Below, one piece after another: positions 18,195-28,407 of a DNA stretch of 63,719 bases. The stretch comes from Oscillospiraceae bacterium (GTDB lineage: Bacteria > Bacillota > Clostridia > Oscillospirales > Acutalibacteraceae). Below the pieces are notes generated by a model. That model was not told the origin of the DNA and did no database searches. It was given only the letters and a program-made list of their open reading frames with translations. The stretch lies in the NCBI GenBank assembly GCA_015065935.1, contig SVPI01000007.1:1-63719 (forward strand), written 5' to 3'. Position 1 is the first letter of the stretch, and each line of letters opens with the position of its first letter. The position numbers were made by a program, and so were the translations under genes.

Positions 18195-18871
18195 TCTTTA
18201 ATTCCCATCAGGTTTAGCGCCTGCTTTGCGGCATTCTGCTCTGCCTGCTTTTTGCTTTTGCCTGTGCCTGTACCTATAACGTTGGAGTTCAGATGAACCT
18301 CAACAGTGAATTTTTTATCGTGGTCGGGACCGCTTTCTGCAATAAGAACATAGGAAAGGCGCTCCTCAGGGTTGCGCTGAACAATTTCCTGGAGGGAGGT
18401 TTTATAATCCTTAAAATCATCCTCCTCACGGTTTTCCAGTTCTTGTCTTACAAACCTTAAAACATGGTTTCTTGCAACCTCAATGCCGCCGTCAAGATAC
18501 ATTGCGGCAAGCACAGCCTCAAAGGCATCAGCCAAAATGGAAACCCTTGTTCTGCCGCCTGTTTGCTCCTCACCCTTACCTAGGAAAAGAAAATCGCCAA
18601 TTTCAAGTTCTTTCGAATAGGAATAAAGCGCCTTTTCGCAAACAAGGGATGCGCGAAGCTTTGTAAGCTGACCCTCGGGCATTTTGGGATATGTTTCATA
18701 AAGGAATTTTGAAACGATAATTGAAAGCACCGAGTCACCCAAAAATTCGAGTCGCTCATTGGAAAAGTGACTGTTATGGGTTTCGTTGGCATAGGAAGAA
18801 TGTGTAAGGGCATTTTTAAGCAGTTGGATGTTTTTAAATTTGTACTTTAAATTATTTTCAAGCCTGTTCAT
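18191..18871 (-). CDS. rnc: Ribonuclease III
   Basis: It cuts double-stranded RNA in rRNA and mRNA processing. From the ATG at 18871 (MNRLENNL, behind AGAGGCAG, overlapping plsX by 14 bp) the protein is 226 aa. ERLEFLGDSVLSIIVS near 37-52 is the RNase III signature, with a second acidic site near DAFEAVLAAMYLDGG. A dsRNA-binding domain fills the last ~70 residues and ends with GTGKSKKQAEQNAAKQAL. No acpP gene lies between plsX and rnc. Confidence 0.96.
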   Translation of the reverse strand: MNRLENNLKYKFKNIQLLKNALTHSSYANETHNSHFSNERLEFLGDSVLSIIVSKFLYETYPKMPEGQLTKLRASLVCEKALYSYSKELEIGDFLFLGKGEEQTGGRTRVSILADAFEAVLAAMYLDGGIEVARNHVLRFVRQELENREEDDFKDYKTSLQEIVQRNPEERLSYVLIAESGPDHDKKFTVEVHLNSNVIGTGTGKSKKQAEQNAAKQALNLMGIKE

Positions 18872-19880
18872 TTTCTGCCTCTGCATTAAATTTTGCAATG
18901 TCGGCACTGATTGCACCGATAACATCGTTTTCTGTAAAGATTTTCGCCTGCCTAATGGCATTTTTAAAGGCAACAGCGTTTGAGTTACCATGGGCCTTAA
19001 TAACCGGTTTTGCTACACCTAAAAGGGGTGCTCCGCCAACCTCAGTTGCATCCATCATACTCTTAAGCTCGTATAAATCCTTCTTTATTACCAAAGCGGC
19101 AAGCATGTTAAAGATATTTTTGTAAAGCTTTTCCTTTACAAGCTTAAACATGGTAATTGAAGTGCCCTCAATAAGTTTTAGAGCAATGTTGCCTGTAAAA
19201 CCATCGGTAACAACACCATCAACAACACCCTTGGGCATTTCGCGGGATTCCACATTGCCCACAAAGTTAATGGGAGCTTTGCCCAGCAGCTTATAGCTTT
19301 CAAGCTGCAAAGCGCCGCCCTTTGTATCCTCGGTACCAATGTTAAGCAGCGCAATGGAGGGATTTTCCCTGCCCATAACGCGGTTTAGATAAACACTGGA
19401 CATAACACCGAACTGAGCCAGCATTTCGGGCCTGCATTCAGCATTAGCGCCCATATCCATAAGCATATAGGAGCCTTTGGGAGCGGGAATCATTGAGCCG
19501 AGGGCAGGGCGCTTAACACCCTTAATTCGTTTAACAATTAGTGTGCCGCCAACAACAATGGCGCCTGTGCTACCTGCCGAAACAATAGCATCACCCTGGC
19601 CGCCGGCTAGTGCTTTAAAGGCAACTGCAAGTGAGGTATTAGCATTTTTCTTAAGAAGCGAGGTAGGCTCCTCGTGCATATCGAAAACCTCGGGGGCATC
19701 AATAATCTCCATAGTGTTTTCGGGGAAAACAATGTTATTTTCCTTTATAACAGCATTAATTTTTTCGCTATCACCAACCAAAACTATTTGAACACCAAGT
19801 TCTTTTACAGCAAGGGCTGCGCCCTCAATTGCTGCTTTAGGTGCGTTATCTCCGCCGAAGGCATCTAAAATAATTTTCAT
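18858..19880 (-). CDS. plsX: Phosphate acyltransferase PlsX
   Basis: It converts acyl-ACP to acyl-phosphate at the start of phospholipid synthesis. The 340-aa protein starts [20 protein letters not shown], a diagnostic N-terminus, and carries the [23 protein letters not shown] and [13 protein letters not shown] motifs. It overlaps trmFO by 4 bp (ATGA). Usual partners plsC, fabD or fapR are absent here. Confidence 0.96.
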   Translation of the reverse strand: MKIILDAFGGDNAPKAAIEGAALAVKELGVQIVLVGDSEKINAVIKENNIVFPENTMEIIDAPEVFDMHEEPTSLLKKNANTSLAVAFKALAGGQGDAIVSAGSTGAIVVGGTLIVKRIKGVKRPALGSMIPAPKGSYMLMDMGANAECRPEMLAQFGVMSSVYLNRVMGRENPSIALLNIGTEDTKGGALQLESYKLLGKAPINFVGNVESREMPKGVVDGVVTDGFTGNIALKLIEGTSITMFKLVKEKLYKNIFNMLAALVIKKDLYELKSMMDATEVGGAPLLGVAKPVIKAHGNSNAVAFKNAIRQAKIFTENDVIGAISADIAKFNAEAENEQA

Positions 19881-21178
19881 AATATTTTCTCCTTATAAAA
19901 TTTAAGGGAACGCTCCGATAATGCCATATATCGCTCGCGCTTATCGCGAATGTGGGTGTCCAGGGCTGGCAAAATGCCAAAGTTTGCCCCCATAGGCTGG
20001 AAATTCAGAACCGATTCATCGGTAATATAATTAAGCAAAGCGCCAATCATTGTAAAGTTTGGCAGAATAAGCGGTGCCTCGCCCAAAACCTTTTTTGCGG
20101 CATTTATGCCGGCAATAATTCCTGATGCGGCAGACTCCATATAGCCCTCCACACCCGAAAGCTGACCCGCAAAAAAGATTTTACTGTTTTGTTTTAAGGA
20201 AAGGTCACGGTTTAAAAGCTTTGGAGAATTTATAAAGGTGTTGCGGTGCATAACACCAAAGCGCACAAATTCGGCATTTTGAAGCCCGGGAATTAAAGAG
20301 AACACCCTTTTTTGTTCGGGGAATTTCAGGTTTGTCTGAAATCCAACAAGATTAAACAGTGTGCCATCCTTATTTTCTCTGCGCAGCTGAACAACAGCCC
20401 AAGGGCGGTGCCCTGTGTTTGGGTCTCTAAGCCCAACAGGCTTTAAGGGGCCAAAACGAATGGAATCGTGACCGCGCTTTGCAAGAATTTCTATTGGCAT
20501 ACAGCCCTCATAAACCGTTACAGGCTTATCAAAATCCTTAAGCGGAGCACCCTCGGCATTTATAAGCTCGTTATAAAAAAGCTCGTATTCCTCTTTATTC
20601 ATTGGGCAGTTGATGTAATCATCATCTCCCCTATCATAACGGCTGGCAAAAAATGCACGGGAAAAATCAACGCTTTCCCTTGTTACAATAGGCGCCGCGG
20701 CATCAAAAAAGCTTAAATTATCATTTTCACAATAATTTGAAATCTCTTTTGCAAGGGTTTCATCGGTTAAGGGACCTGTTGCAATAACGGTAACTGCATC
20801 CTCTGGGATTTTAGTTACCTTTTCGTTTTTAACGGTTATATTTGGATGGTTCAAAACCGCTTCGGTAATGATTTTTGAAAACTCATCACGGTCAACGGCA
20901 AGTGCGCCGCCTGCGGCAACGCTTGTCCTATCAGCCGCCATAAGGCATACCGAGGAGAAATTTCGCATTTCCTCCTTTAAAAGGCCTGCGGCGGAATCAA
21001 CCCTTGCCGCCTTTAGGGAGTTTGAGCAAACAAGCTCGGCAAATAAATCACTTTTATGTGCAGGGGTTTTGCTTTGCGGCTTCATTTCATAAAGCGTAAC
21101 ATTAATTCCCCTGCTTGCTATTTGCAGTGCGGCCTCACAGCCTGCAAGGCCTGCACCGATTACAATAACCTTATCCAT
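19877..21178 (-). CDS. trmFO: FADH2-dependent tRNA (uracil-54) methyltransferase TrmFO
   Basis: It makes m5U54 in the tRNA T-loop using methylenetetrahydrofolate and [22 protein letters not shown] (6-24) is the FAD dinucleotide motif, with a second flavin motif in [20 protein letters not shown]. At 433 aa it is full length. Its start ATG lies at the very end of topA, so they are coupled; topA-trmFO is a standard Firmicutes pair. Confidence 0.95.
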   Translation of the reverse strand: MDKVIVIGAGLAGCEAALQIASRGINVTLYEMKPQSKTPAHKSDLFAELVCSNSLKAARVDSAAGLLKEEMRNFSSVCLMAADRTSVAAGGALAVDRDEFSKIITEAVLNHPNITVKNEKVTKIPEDAVTVIATGPLTDETLAKEISNYCENDNLSFFDAAAPIVTRESVDFSRAFFASRYDRGDDDYINCPMNKEEYELFYNELINAEGAPLKDFDKPVTVYEGCMPIEILAKRGHDSIRFGPLKPVGLRDPNTGHRPWAVVQLRRENKDGTLFNLVGFQTNLKFPEQKRVFSLIPGLQNAEFVRFGVMHRNTFINSPKLLNRDLSLKQNSKIFFAGQLSGVEGYMESAASGIIAGINAAKKVLGEAPLILPNFTMIGALLNYITDESVLNFQPMGANFGILPALDTHIRDKRERYMALSERSLKFYKEKIL

Positions 21179-23259
21179 TATTTTTTCTCTGTGGTTTTTG
21201 TTCTTGAGGGGCAGTCGGAATTCATACAGTATTTTCTGCCTCTGATACCCTTAAGAATGTAGCCTCCGCACTCCTTGCAAATATCCCCTGTGGGAAGGCC
21301 CGGGGCGGCGAAATCGCAGGCGGGGTAGTTTGAGCAACCGTAGAACTTCTTACCTGTTTTCTTGGAAACTCTTTTAACAAGCTTTGCGCCACACTTGGGG
21401 CAGGGCTCCTTAATTTCATCCTCAGGCACAGGCTTTGTGTTTTTACACTCCGGGTAGCCCGGGCAGGCAAGGAACTTGCCGAAGCGACTGCTTTTTACAA
21501 CCATTTTTCTGCCGCACTTTTCACAAATGACATCGGTTTCCTCGGCAGGCACCTTAACGCGGGTTCCTGTAAGCTTATCCTCAGCCTTTTTAAGGGTTGC
21601 GGCAAAATCACCATAGAAGTTTTCCAGGGTATCGGTCCAGCTAAGTTCTCCCTCTCCGATTTTATCAAGCTGCTGCTCCATATTGGCGGTGAACTTAACA
21701 TCAACAATCTTTTTAAAGTTTTCGGCAATTAAATCGGTTATTGTTTTGCCGAGATTTGTGGGTTTAAGGGATTTTTTCTCCCTTTCAATGTAAGAACGCT
21801 GTAAAATATTAGCGATAATAGGCGCGTAGGTAGAGGGGCGACCGATGCCGTTTTCATCAAGGAATTTAATGAGTGTAGGCTCGGTATAGCGTGCAGGGGG
21901 TTGTGTGAAATGCTGGGTGGGCACAAGTTCTTTAAGTTTAAGAACATCGCCCTCCTTCATTTCGGGAAGGGCAACGCCATCAGCCTCGTCACTGTCTTTA
22001 CCCTCTTCATAAAGTGCAGTAAAGCCATCAAAACGAACGGAATAGCCGCTTGCCTTGAAAATGTAATCCTTAGCGGAAAAGGAGGCGGCAACGGTATCCT
22101 GAACGCAGTTTGACATTAAACTTGCAATAAAGCGCTCCCAAATGAGCTTATAAAGCTTTCTCTGCTCAGGGGTAAGGCTCTCGCCGATTTTATCAGGTGT
22201 GTTAAACACATTTGTGGGGCGAATTGCCTCGTGGGCATCCTGAGCGCCGGATTTGCTCTTAAAATATCTATCGGTTTTAGGGAGATATTTATCGCTGAAA
22301 TTTTTTAAAATATACTTTTTACCTGCGGCACGTGCCTCGGCTGAAATACGAAGAGAGTCGGTACGCATATAGGTGATAAGACCGGTAGTGCCCTGACCCG
22401 AAATATCAACACCTTCATAAAGCTGTTGGGCAATGCGCATTGTACGCTGACCTGTAAAGCCCAGCTTTCTTGCCGCCTCCTGCTGTAGAGTTGAGGTGGT
22501 GAAAGGAGGGGCAGGCTGCTTATTGCGAACACCCTTTTTAATTTTAGCAACAGTGAAGGTGGCATCGCTTAAATCGGAAACAATTTTTTCAGCCTCAGCC
22601 TGGTTTGTAATTTCCAATTTTTCATCAGCGGTACCGTAAAACTTAGCTACGAAGGTCTTTTTGGAGGCAACAAGCTTTGCATCAACACTCCAAAACTCTT
22701 CACTTACAAATTTTTCAATTTCTCTTTCCCTATCAACAACAAGCTTTAAGGCAAGGCTCTGAACACGGCCAGCCGAAAGACCGCTCTTAACCTTTTTCCA
22801 AAGGAAGGGGCTTAGCTTATAGCCCACAATTCGGTCAAGCACACGGCGTGCCTGCTGTGCATCAACCAAATTAAGATTGATTTTTTGCGGTTCCTTCATT
22901 CCTGCCTTAATACCGCTTTCGGTAATTTCGTTAAAGCAAACGCGGTTGGCCTCATTTAAATCAAGAGCCAAAATCTGAGCAAGATGCCAAGAAATTGCCT
23001 CACCCTCTCTATCAGGGTCGGTTGCGAGATAAACGGTGTCGGAATTTGCGGCAAGGTCTTTAAGTTTGGCTATAAGCTCCTTTTTATCAGCCATATTAAG
23101 ATACTGAGGCTTAAAGCCGTGCTCAATATCAATGCCCATTTTTGATTTGGGCAAATCGCGAATATGGCCCATTGAAGCCACAACGTTAAAGTCAGAGCCT
23201 AAGTATTTCTTAATGCTTTTAACCTTTGTAGGAGACTCAACGATAACAAGTTTTGACAT
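21178..23259 (-). CDS. topA: DNA topoisomerase I
   Basis: It relaxes negative supercoils by cutting one strand. The start is the ATG at 23259 (MSKLVIVES) behind AGGTGG, giving 693 aa. The Toprim motif [24 protein letters not shown] and the catalytic tyrosine region [10 protein letters not shown] (near 300) are present. The C-terminus has three zinc ribbons, CEKCG...CPGYPEC, CPKCG...CSNYPAC and CKECG...CMNSDC, as in full-length clostridial TopA. Confidence 0.97.
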   Translation of the reverse strand: MSKLVIVESPTKVKSIKKYLGSDFNVVASMGHIRDLPKSKMGIDIEHGFKPQYLNMADKKELIAKLKDLAANSDTVYLATDPDREGEAISWHLAQILALDLNEANRVCFNEITESGIKAGMKEPQKINLNLVDAQQARRVLDRIVGYKLSPFLWKKVKSGLSAGRVQSLALKLVVDREREIEKFVSEEFWSVDAKLVASKKTFVAKFYGTADEKLEITNQAEAEKIVSDLSDATFTVAKIKKGVRNKQPAPPFTTSTLQQEAARKLGFTGQRTMRIAQQLYEGVDISGQGTTGLITYMRTDSLRISAEARAAGKKYILKNFSDKYLPKTDRYFKSKSGAQDAHEAIRPTNVFNTPDKIGESLTPEQRKLYKLIWERFIASLMSNCVQDTVAASFSAKDYIFKASGYSVRFDGFTALYEEGKDSDEADGVALPEMKEGDVLKLKELVPTQHFTQPPARYTEPTLIKFLDENGIGRPSTYAPIIANILQRSYIEREKKSLKPTNLGKTITDLIAENFKKIVDVKFTANMEQQLDKIGEGELSWTDTLENFYGDFAATLKKAEDKLTGTRVKVPAEETDVICEKCGRKMVVKSSRFGKFLACPGYPECKNTKPVPEDEIKEPCPKCGAKLVKRVSKKTGKKFYGCSNYPACDFAAPGLPTGDICKECGGYILKGIRGRKYCMNSDCPSRTKTTEKK

Positions 23260-23275
23260 AAGTTTAACCACCTGA

Positions 23276-24397
23276 TTATTTTTTTAAGTATCTGCCGCCC
23301 GGCAGGGTTTCTACAAGCCCTAAGATTTCAAGTTCGGTAAGGGCGGAAATCATTTCGCTTGTGCTCACACCCTCAATAAAAACATCATCGAGAGAAAACA
23401 CCTGAGCATTCATACTATTATACACCAAATTTGCCGTTTTGGAAAGGGCTGATGTAATAATTTTTTCTATTTTTTGTGGAGCTGCTTCGCCGCATTTTTT
23501 ATATGCCGCTTCACTACTAACTTTATCGGGAAACTGTGCAGAATATTCACCGAAAATATCCATTGCGCTTAGCAGCACATTTGCGCCATCCCTTAAAAGT
23601 GCATTTGAACCTTCATATTTCTTATCTGTGGGATTACCGGGAATTACAAAAACATCTCTTCCCTGCTCCAAAGCGTGGTTTGCTGTTATAAGACCACCGC
23701 TTCGCCTTCCTGCCTCAACCAGAATAACGCCAAGGCTAAGGCCCGAAATAAGCCTGTTTCTTATGTGAAACGCCGCCGCACCTAATGGCGCCATTGGCGG
23801 CTTTTCCGATAATGTACAGCCGAGCCTTTCAATTTTATCCCGAAGTGCCTTTTGCTCGGGTAAATAGTTATAATCGTGACCGTGAGGCAGTACACAAATT
23901 GAGGGCTTTTCCATATCCAGAGCACCGAGATGTGCCTTGCTATCTGCCCCGTGGGCAATGCCGCTGACAACCGTAAACCCGCCTGCCGACAGCCGCCTTG
24001 CAAGGGCAAATGCGCTCTTTGCGCCAAACTCACTTACCCTGCGCGGACCTACAATTGCAATAATCGGTTCACAGTTTAGGTCAGGCAGTGTGCCGCGATA
24101 ATAAATAACAAGTGGACAGTTTTTAATGGCCCGAAGGCTCTGGGGAAAGGCATTGCTTGAAACCGAAATAGGTGTTACACAGTGCCTTTTACAGTTTTCA
24201 AGAATACGCTCGGCATCACTTATTTTAACCTTTTCAAATCGGGCTAAATCCTTCTGCGTGAAAATTCCCGAATTTTTCTTTTGGGTGGGGGAACTTGCGA
24301 AAACCTTTTGGCTGTTGCCGAAATATTCTATTGCGCTTATTCCCCTTGCATTTCCGTGGCCCAGCACACACTGAAGCCAAATATCATAAAGCATCAT
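23276..24397 (-). CDS. dprA: DNA-processing protein DprA
   Basis: It binds incoming single-stranded DNA and loads RecA during natural transformation. After an N-terminal helix-hairpin-helix-like region, the Rossmann-like core shows VGPRRVSEFGAKSAFALAR, VVSGIAHGADSKAH and the GLITANHALEQGRDVFVIPG motif. A winged-helix tail follows. The start is the ATG at 24397, which overlaps the methyltransferase stop (AAATGATG). The protein is 373 aa. It sits directly before topA, the common arrangement. Confidence 0.93.
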   Translation of the reverse strand: MMLYDIWLQCVLGHGNARGISAIEYFGNSQKVFASSPTQKKNSGIFTQKDLARFEKVKISDAERILENCKRHCVTPISVSSNAFPQSLRAIKNCPLVIYYRGTLPDLNCEPIIAIVGPRRVSEFGAKSAFALARRLSAGGFTVVSGIAHGADSKAHLGALDMEKPSICVLPHGHDYNYLPEQKALRDKIERLGCTLSEKPPMAPLGAAAFHIRNRLISGLSLGVILVEAGRRSGGLITANHALEQGRDVFVIPGNPTDKKYEGSNALLRDGANVLLSAMDIFGEYSAQFPDKVSSEAAYKKCGEAAPQKIEKIITSALSKTANLVYNSMNAQVFSLDDVFIEGVSTSEMISALTELEILGLVETLPGGRYLKK

Positions 24398-25179
24398 TTC
24401 ATCATTTCCCACATCGCAACTGCCGCCGCAACCGAGGCATTAAGGGATTCCACCCTGCCTGCCATTGGAATTGTGGTTTTAACATCGCTTAAATTAACCG
24501 CATCCTCTGTTAGGCCGTTACCCTCGTTGCCGATAAGCACAATGCAGTTATTTTCGAAGGTGACATTTATAATTTTTTCGGCATTTTTATCCACAACACA
24601 GGCAATTTTCTGAAGGCTTGTGGTCTTTAAAAATTCGGTAAAATTTTCTGCTACAAAAACAGGAAGCCTTAACACCGTGCCCATTGATGCCCTTAAAACC
24701 TTGGGTGAAAACAGGTCACAGCTATCCCCTGAAACAATTATTCCGCTAACACCAAATGCCTCACCACTGCGGCAAATTGCGCCAACATTTGAGGGGTCGT
24801 TAAGGTTTTCCAGGCCAATAAATTTGCCCTTTTTAACCCTTGATAAATCGTAAACAGCGCTGGGAATTTCACAAACAGCAAGTACACCCTGAGGGGTTTT
24901 GGTGTCGGAAATTTTATTAAAAAGTGGGGCGCTTACTTCAAAGCTTTCGTCAGAATTACGAAGAAAAGCATTAAGCTCCGCCTCATTTTTTTCACGAAAA
25001 CCTTGAGTAAAAAACAGCTTTTTAAAGGCGACGCCGTTATCTGCCGCATCGCTTAAAATGCGCAAACCTTCAAGCACAAACAACCCATTTTCACGACGAA
25101 AATGGGAGGAATTTTGAAGCTTTGCCACAAATTTTATTGTAGGATTATCCTTGCCGCTTAAAGTTATTACTTCTTTCAA
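24394..25179 (-). CDS. TrmH/SpoU-family RNA 2'-O-methyltransferase
   Basis: A SAM-dependent knotted methyltransferase acting on 23S rRNA or tRNA. The N-terminal substrate-binding part is followed by LENLNDPSNVGAICRSGEAFG (motif 1), IVLIGNEGNGL (motif 2) and TTIPMAGRVESLNASVAAAV (motif 3), which forms the knot. I choose the TTG at 25179 (MKEVITLSGKDNP, 261 aa) because AAAGGTGG stands 11 nt before it; the GTG at 25194 has no site. It is the first gene of the long downstream cluster, just after the rplT terminators. Confidence 0.9.
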   Translation of the reverse strand: MKEVITLSGKDNPTIKFVAKLQNSSHFRRENGLFVLEGLRILSDAADNGVAFKKLFFTQGFREKNEAELNAFLRNSDESFEVSAPLFNKISDTKTPQGVLAVCEIPSAVYDLSRVKKGKFIGLENLNDPSNVGAICRSGEAFGVSGIIVSGDSCDLFSPKVLRASMGTVLRLPVFVAENFTEFLKTTSLQKIACVVDKNAEKIINVTFENNCIVLIGNEGNGLTEDAVNLSDVKTTIPMAGRVESLNASVAAAVAMWEMMK

Positions 25180-25208
25180 GAGCCTTTTCGCCACCTTTAA
25201 ATTAGCGC

Positions 25209-25233
25209 AAAAACGGGCTTTTTGCCCGTTTTT
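25209..25233 (-). terminator. Second terminator downstream of rplT
   Basis: AAAAACGGGC (25209-25218) pairs with GCCCGTTTTT (25224-25233); the minus-strand arm ends in five T. It lies only about 30 bp before the methyltransferase start, so either transcription reads through or a promoter I could not identify lies downstream. Confidence 0.85.
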
Positions 25234-25263
25234 ACTGTGATAAATTCTTGTCTTAAAAAAGCG

Positions 25264-25296
25264 AAAAACTTCGCCCGAGAAGCCTCAGGCGAAGAA
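25264..25296 (-). terminator. First terminator downstream of rplT
   Basis: CTTCGCC (25269-25275) pairs with GGCGAAG (25288-25294) with further pairing inside the loop; five T follow on the minus strand. Confidence 0.8.
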
Positions 25297-25301
25297 TTTT
25301 T

Positions 25302-25661
25302 TTATTTTTCAAGAGCTTTTTTTGCATTCTTTGCAAGTGTTGCGAAGCCTGCAGGATCACTAACTGCAAGTTCAGCAAGCATTTTGCGGTTCATTTGAAC
25401 GCCAGCCTTTTTAAGACCGTTCATAAAGGTAGAGTAGTTCATTCCGTTGATTTTTGCAGCTGCGGAAATACGAGTAATCCACAGACGACGGAAATCTCTC
25501 TTCTTTAAGCGACGGCTTACATAAGCGTACTGACCGGATTTCATAACTGCTTCTTTAGCAGTCTTAAAGAGCTTGGATTTAGCGCCAAAATAACCTTTGG
25601 CAAGCTTTAAAACTTTTTTTCTTCTTTTGCGTGTTGCTAACGCACCTTTAATACGAGCCAT
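25302..25661 (-). CDS. rplT: 50S ribosomal protein L20
   Basis: A 119-aa basic rRNA-binding protein needed for 50S assembly; in Firmicutes it also represses its own operon through the leader. The start [24 protein letters not shown] and the central [15 protein letters not shown] are diagnostic. It is the last gene of infC-rpmI-rplT, 21 bp after rpmI. Confidence 0.99.
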   Translation of the reverse strand: MARIKGALATRKRRKKVLKLAKGYFGAKSKLFKTAKEAVMKSGQYAYVSRRLKKRDFRRLWITRISAAAKINGMNYSTFMNGLKKAGVQMNRKMLAELAVSDPAGFATLAKNAKKALEK

Positions 25662-25682
25662 TAGTTGTAACCTCCATTAATC

Positions 25683-25880
25683 TTATTTGTAAGGAATCAT
25701 TTTCTTTACCTTTGCAACGTTGGTTACATCGGCAATAACAGTCTTGCGAAGATTTCTCTTACGCTTGGTAGTTTTCTTGTTAAGAATGTGTGATTTGTAA
25801 GCGTGTGCACGTTTTACCTGACCGGTTTTTGTAAGTTTGAAACGTTTTTTAGCACCGCTGTGGGTTTTAATCTTAGGCAT
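25683..25880 (-). CDS. rpmI: 50S ribosomal protein L35
   Basis: A 65-aa basic ribosomal protein with the family pattern [20 protein letters not shown] and a Lys/Arg-rich middle ([20 protein letters not shown]). It lies between infC and rplT. Confidence 0.99.
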   Translation of the reverse strand: MPKIKTHSGAKKRFKLTKTGQVKRAHAYKSHILNKKTTKRKRNLRKTVIADVTNVAKVKKMIPYK

Positions 25881-25906
25881 TTTATGTCCTCCCTTTAAAT
25901 AATTAC

Positions 25907-26425
25907 TTACTTTGTGGTTTTGGGTGCAAGGAACATAAGCATGTTACGTCCTTCCATCTTGGCAGCCTTTTCAACCGAACCTGCTTCGCTGCAATACTGC
26001 GCAAAGCGCTCCATAATTTCAAGACCGATTTCAGGGTGGCCCAGCTCTCTACCGCGGAAGCGGATTGAAACCTTAACCTTGTTACCGCTTTTAAGGAAGT
26101 TCTTTGCGTGGTTGCCCTTTGTCTCAAAATCGTGTGTGTCAATTCCAAGACCTAAGCGGATTTCCTTAACCTCAATAACCTTTTGGTTTTTCTTAGCCTC
26201 TTTTTCCCTTTTGGCCTGCTCAAAGCGGTACTTACCGTAATCCATAATCTTGCAAACAGGTGGCTGAGCATTGGGTGCAATGTTAACCAGATCAAGATTT
26301 CTGTTGTAGGCGGCTTCAATGGCATCATTAATAGGAAGAATTCCAAGCTGTGAGCCATCAGAGTCGATTACGCGAACCTCTTTGAATTTAATGTTCTCGT
26401 TGATGGGTAATTCTTTGCTGCTGAT
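25907..26425 (-). CDS. infC: Translation initiation factor IF-3
   Basis: It binds the 30S subunit and checks start codon pairing. The N domain ([19 protein letters not shown]) and C domain ([23 protein letters not shown] onward) are complete. The only good ribosome binding site, GGAGG, sits 9 nt before an ATC codon at 26425. The upstream in-frame ATG at 26446 has no site and would translate through the GGAGG. So I infer ATC as the real start, giving 172 aa with initiator Met. Rare start codons are the known basis of infC self-control in other bacteria (AUU in E. coli). Confidence 0.93.
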   Translation of the reverse strand: MSSKELPINENIKFKEVRVIDSDGSQLGILPINDAIEAAYNRNLDLVNIAPNAQPPVCKIMDYGKYRFEQAKREKEAKKNQKVIEVKEIRLGLGIDTHDFETKGNHAKNFLKSGNKVKVSIRFRGRELGHPEIGLEIMERFAQYCSEAGSVEKAAKMEGRNMLMFLAPKTTK

Positions 26426-26453
26426 AGTTAAACACCTCCAAAACATTTAAAAC

Positions 26454-26588
26454 AAAAGCGCGAACGAATAATTTTCGTTCGCGCACAATAAGCCCATTAA
26501 TGCCTTAAAAAAGCATTCATAAAACCTATTAACCCGTTTAGACAAAAACCTGCGGGTGAGAACGAAAACATACTGTTCTACTTTGTTG
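26454..26588 (-). ncRNA. L20-type leader with attenuator of the infC operon
   Basis: About 135 nt lie between the promoter and infC. The 3' hairpin GCGCGAACGAA/TTCGTTCGCGC (26458-26484) is followed on the minus strand by TTTTGTTTT, a Rho-independent terminator ending just before the ribosome binding site. Upstream are smaller hairpins, such as AGAAC/GTTCT and ACCCG/CGGGT. The position and layout match the Firmicutes L20 leader, in which L20 binding promotes termination. I assign the class from context, not from an alignment. Confidence 0.75.
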
Positions 26589-26595
26589 TAAGAGC

Positions 26596-26624
26596 ATTAT
26601 AACACCTGAAATGCCGCTTGTCAA
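26596..26624 (-). promoter_or_regulatory. Promoter of infC-rpmI-rplT
   Basis: Minus-strand TTGACA (26619-26624), exactly 17 bp, TATAAT (26596-26601): a consensus sigma-A promoter, fitting high ribosomal gene expression. Confidence 0.95.
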
Positions 26625-26631
26625 CACTTTT

Positions 26632-27657
26632 TTATTCAATAACAAGCTCTTTTATTGAACGGAACTGATAATCGTTCTTTGAGAGCAGTTCAGGCTTTTT
26701 AAGTGCGGCAACGGCTCCCTTAACAACCGAATGCTCGGGGTCCTCTGCCAAATGAACAGGGGCACCAATGTAGGAGCTGATTAAATCCTTCATACCGTAA
26801 AGCAGTGCGCCGCCGCCCGATAAATAAATTCCTGTTTCCATTATGTCGGCAACAAGGTCGGGGTCGGTTTTCTCAAGCACCTTTCTTATAGCGTTGCAAA
26901 TGCTATAGGCGGTACCTATAATTGCCGAATAAACATCACTGGATGTTATTTCAAAGCTTTCGGGCATTCCTGTGAAAACATTTCTGCCCCTTGCTACCAT
27001 AACAATTTCAAGCGGCCTTTTAACGGCTGCACCAATTTGCTTTTTAATGTTTTCGGCGGTTAAGGGACCAATTACAATATTATGCTTTTTTCTTGCAATT
27101 CTAATAATTTGCTCATCAAAATCAAAGGAGCCTGTTTTAAAGCAGTCACACTGAGCAATGCCACCAAGGGATAATACCGCAATGTCGGTAACACCTGCGC
27201 CAATATCAACAATCATATGCCCTTTAGGTGTAGAAAAATCGAGATTAAGACCATAAGCAATGGCAAGGGGCACCTCTAAAACCGAAACATTTCTGCCGCC
27301 GCTTTCCTCAATTACATTTGCAAGAGAGTGGTGCTGAAGCTCGGTAAGGCCTGTTGGCAGGGTGGCAATAATTTGGGGGCGCACCACCTTTGAGCCGAAG
27401 GTTTCGGAAATATAATTTGTTAGCATTGAAAGCGCCAAATCATAATCTGCAATAACGCCGTGCTTTATGGGATAAACACACTCATAGGTTTCGGGCGTGC
27501 GGCCGAGGGTTTGCTTTGCCTTGTCACCGAAAAATACAGGCTCCCAGGTCTCGCTGTCAACCGTTACGGCGCTGGGTTTTTCAAAAACAATTTTAGAGCT
27601 GGAAAAAAGCACCGTCTTCGAGGAGCCTAAATCAATTCCTATTTCGGTTGCCATCAT
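26632..27657 (-). CDS. Rod-shape protein MreB/Mbl family
   Basis: An actin-like ATPase that guides side-wall peptidoglycan synthesis. Actin-fold phosphate motifs are visible: EIGIDLGSSKTVLF (4-17), MIVDIGAGVTDIAVLS (near 148) and IYLSGGGALLYGMKDL (near 277), plus ATLPTGLTELQHHSLANV. At 341 aa the length is normal. The usual KNIVLNEPSVVA start is replaced by SSKIVFEKPSAVTVD, a divergent member. mreC and mreD are not adjacent, so this is probably an Mbl- or MreBH-like paralogue. It has its own promoter (27684-27711). Confidence 0.88.
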   Translation of the reverse strand: MMATEIGIDLGSSKTVLFSSSKIVFEKPSAVTVDSETWEPVFFGDKAKQTLGRTPETYECVYPIKHGVIADYDLALSMLTNYISETFGSKVVRPQIIATLPTGLTELQHHSLANVIEESGGRNVSVLEVPLAIAYGLNLDFSTPKGHMIVDIGAGVTDIAVLSLGGIAQCDCFKTGSFDFDEQIIRIARKKHNIVIGPLTAENIKKQIGAAVKRPLEIVMVARGRNVFTGMPESFEITSSDVYSAIIGTAYSICNAIRKVLEKTDPDLVADIMETGIYLSGGGALLYGMKDLISSYIGAPVHLAEDPEHSVVKGAVAALKKPELLSKNDYQFRSIKELVIE

Positions 27658-27683
27658 GCCACCGTCCTTTCTTATACATTTAT

Positions 27684-27711
27684 ATTATACCTATTTTTCA
27701 GGTTTTTTCAA
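27684..27711 (-). promoter_or_regulatory. Promoter of the mreB-like gene
   Basis: Minus-strand TTGAAA (27706-27711), 16-bp spacer, TATAAT (27684-27689). The -35 box lies inside the last codons of comF. Confidence 0.8.
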
Positions 27712-28407
27712 CCTTGGGTTTGTAACTGCCGCCGTAAGGCAGTAAACATTTTGTACACCGCTAAGCTTTAGGCACCTTGCACACTCATTAAGTGTGGCAC
27801 CGGTGGTTTTAATATCATCAATTAACAGCACATTTTTAAGTGCCTTACTCTCCTTTGTGCTGTAAATTCCGCGTACATTTTCAAAGCGTTCCTTAGATTT
27901 CCTGATTTCGTGCTGAGTTTTGCTTTTGCTCTCCCTTTTTAAAAGATTAAACACAGGAACCTTTAAATGCCGCGCAACACCTTTTGCCAAAATTTCACTT
28001 TGGTTATAACCGTGCTGTAAAATACGCTTTTTAGAGGGTGGAACAAAGGTTACGGCATCGAAAGAAACATCAGAAAAATATTTATTAGCCACAAGGCACA
28101 TTTGATTTATGAAAAAAGTGTGTGCCGAAACGTGACCTCTGAATTTTGCATTGTAAATTCCCTTTTGCACTGCGCCTGTGTTATAAAAGGGTGCCGCAAT
28201 GCCATCAAAACGAAAAATTTTAAACCTGCATTCACAAAAGTTTTTGCCCATTCCACACCTAAGGCAGCGCTTTTCCTCAATAAATTCAAGCTTTTCCTTG
28301 CAGGAAGGGCAAATTTCCTCTGAGGGTAAAATAATTTTTTGACAGCAGGCGCATTTTGCGGGAAATAAAAGAGAAAGAAATTCGTTTTTTAGTTTAGTAA
28401 GCTTCAT
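27691..28407 (-). CDS. comF: ComF-family phosphoribosyltransferase-like protein
   Basis: A 238-aa competence-related protein. An N-terminal zinc ribbon (CACC, CPSC, CLRCGMG, CECR within the first 65 residues) is followed by a type I phosphoribosyltransferase fold with the PRPP motif VLLIDDIKTTGATLNEC near 194. In naturally competent Firmicutes ComF acts in DNA uptake with the ComFA helicase. Here it lies after recD2 and overlaps it by 14 bp. With dprA in the same window, it hints that transformation genes persist. Confidence 0.92.
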   Translation of the reverse strand: MKLTKLKNEFLSLLFPAKCACCQKIILPSEEICPSCKEKLEFIEEKRCLRCGMGKNFCECRFKIFRFDGIAAPFYNTGAVQKGIYNAKFRGHVSAHTFFINQMCLVANKYFSDVSFDAVTFVPPSKKRILQHGYNQSEILAKGVARHLKVPVFNLLKRESKSKTQHEIRKSKERFENVRGIYSTKESKALKNVLLIDDIKTTGATLNECARCLKLSGVQNVYCLTAAVTNPRLKKPEK

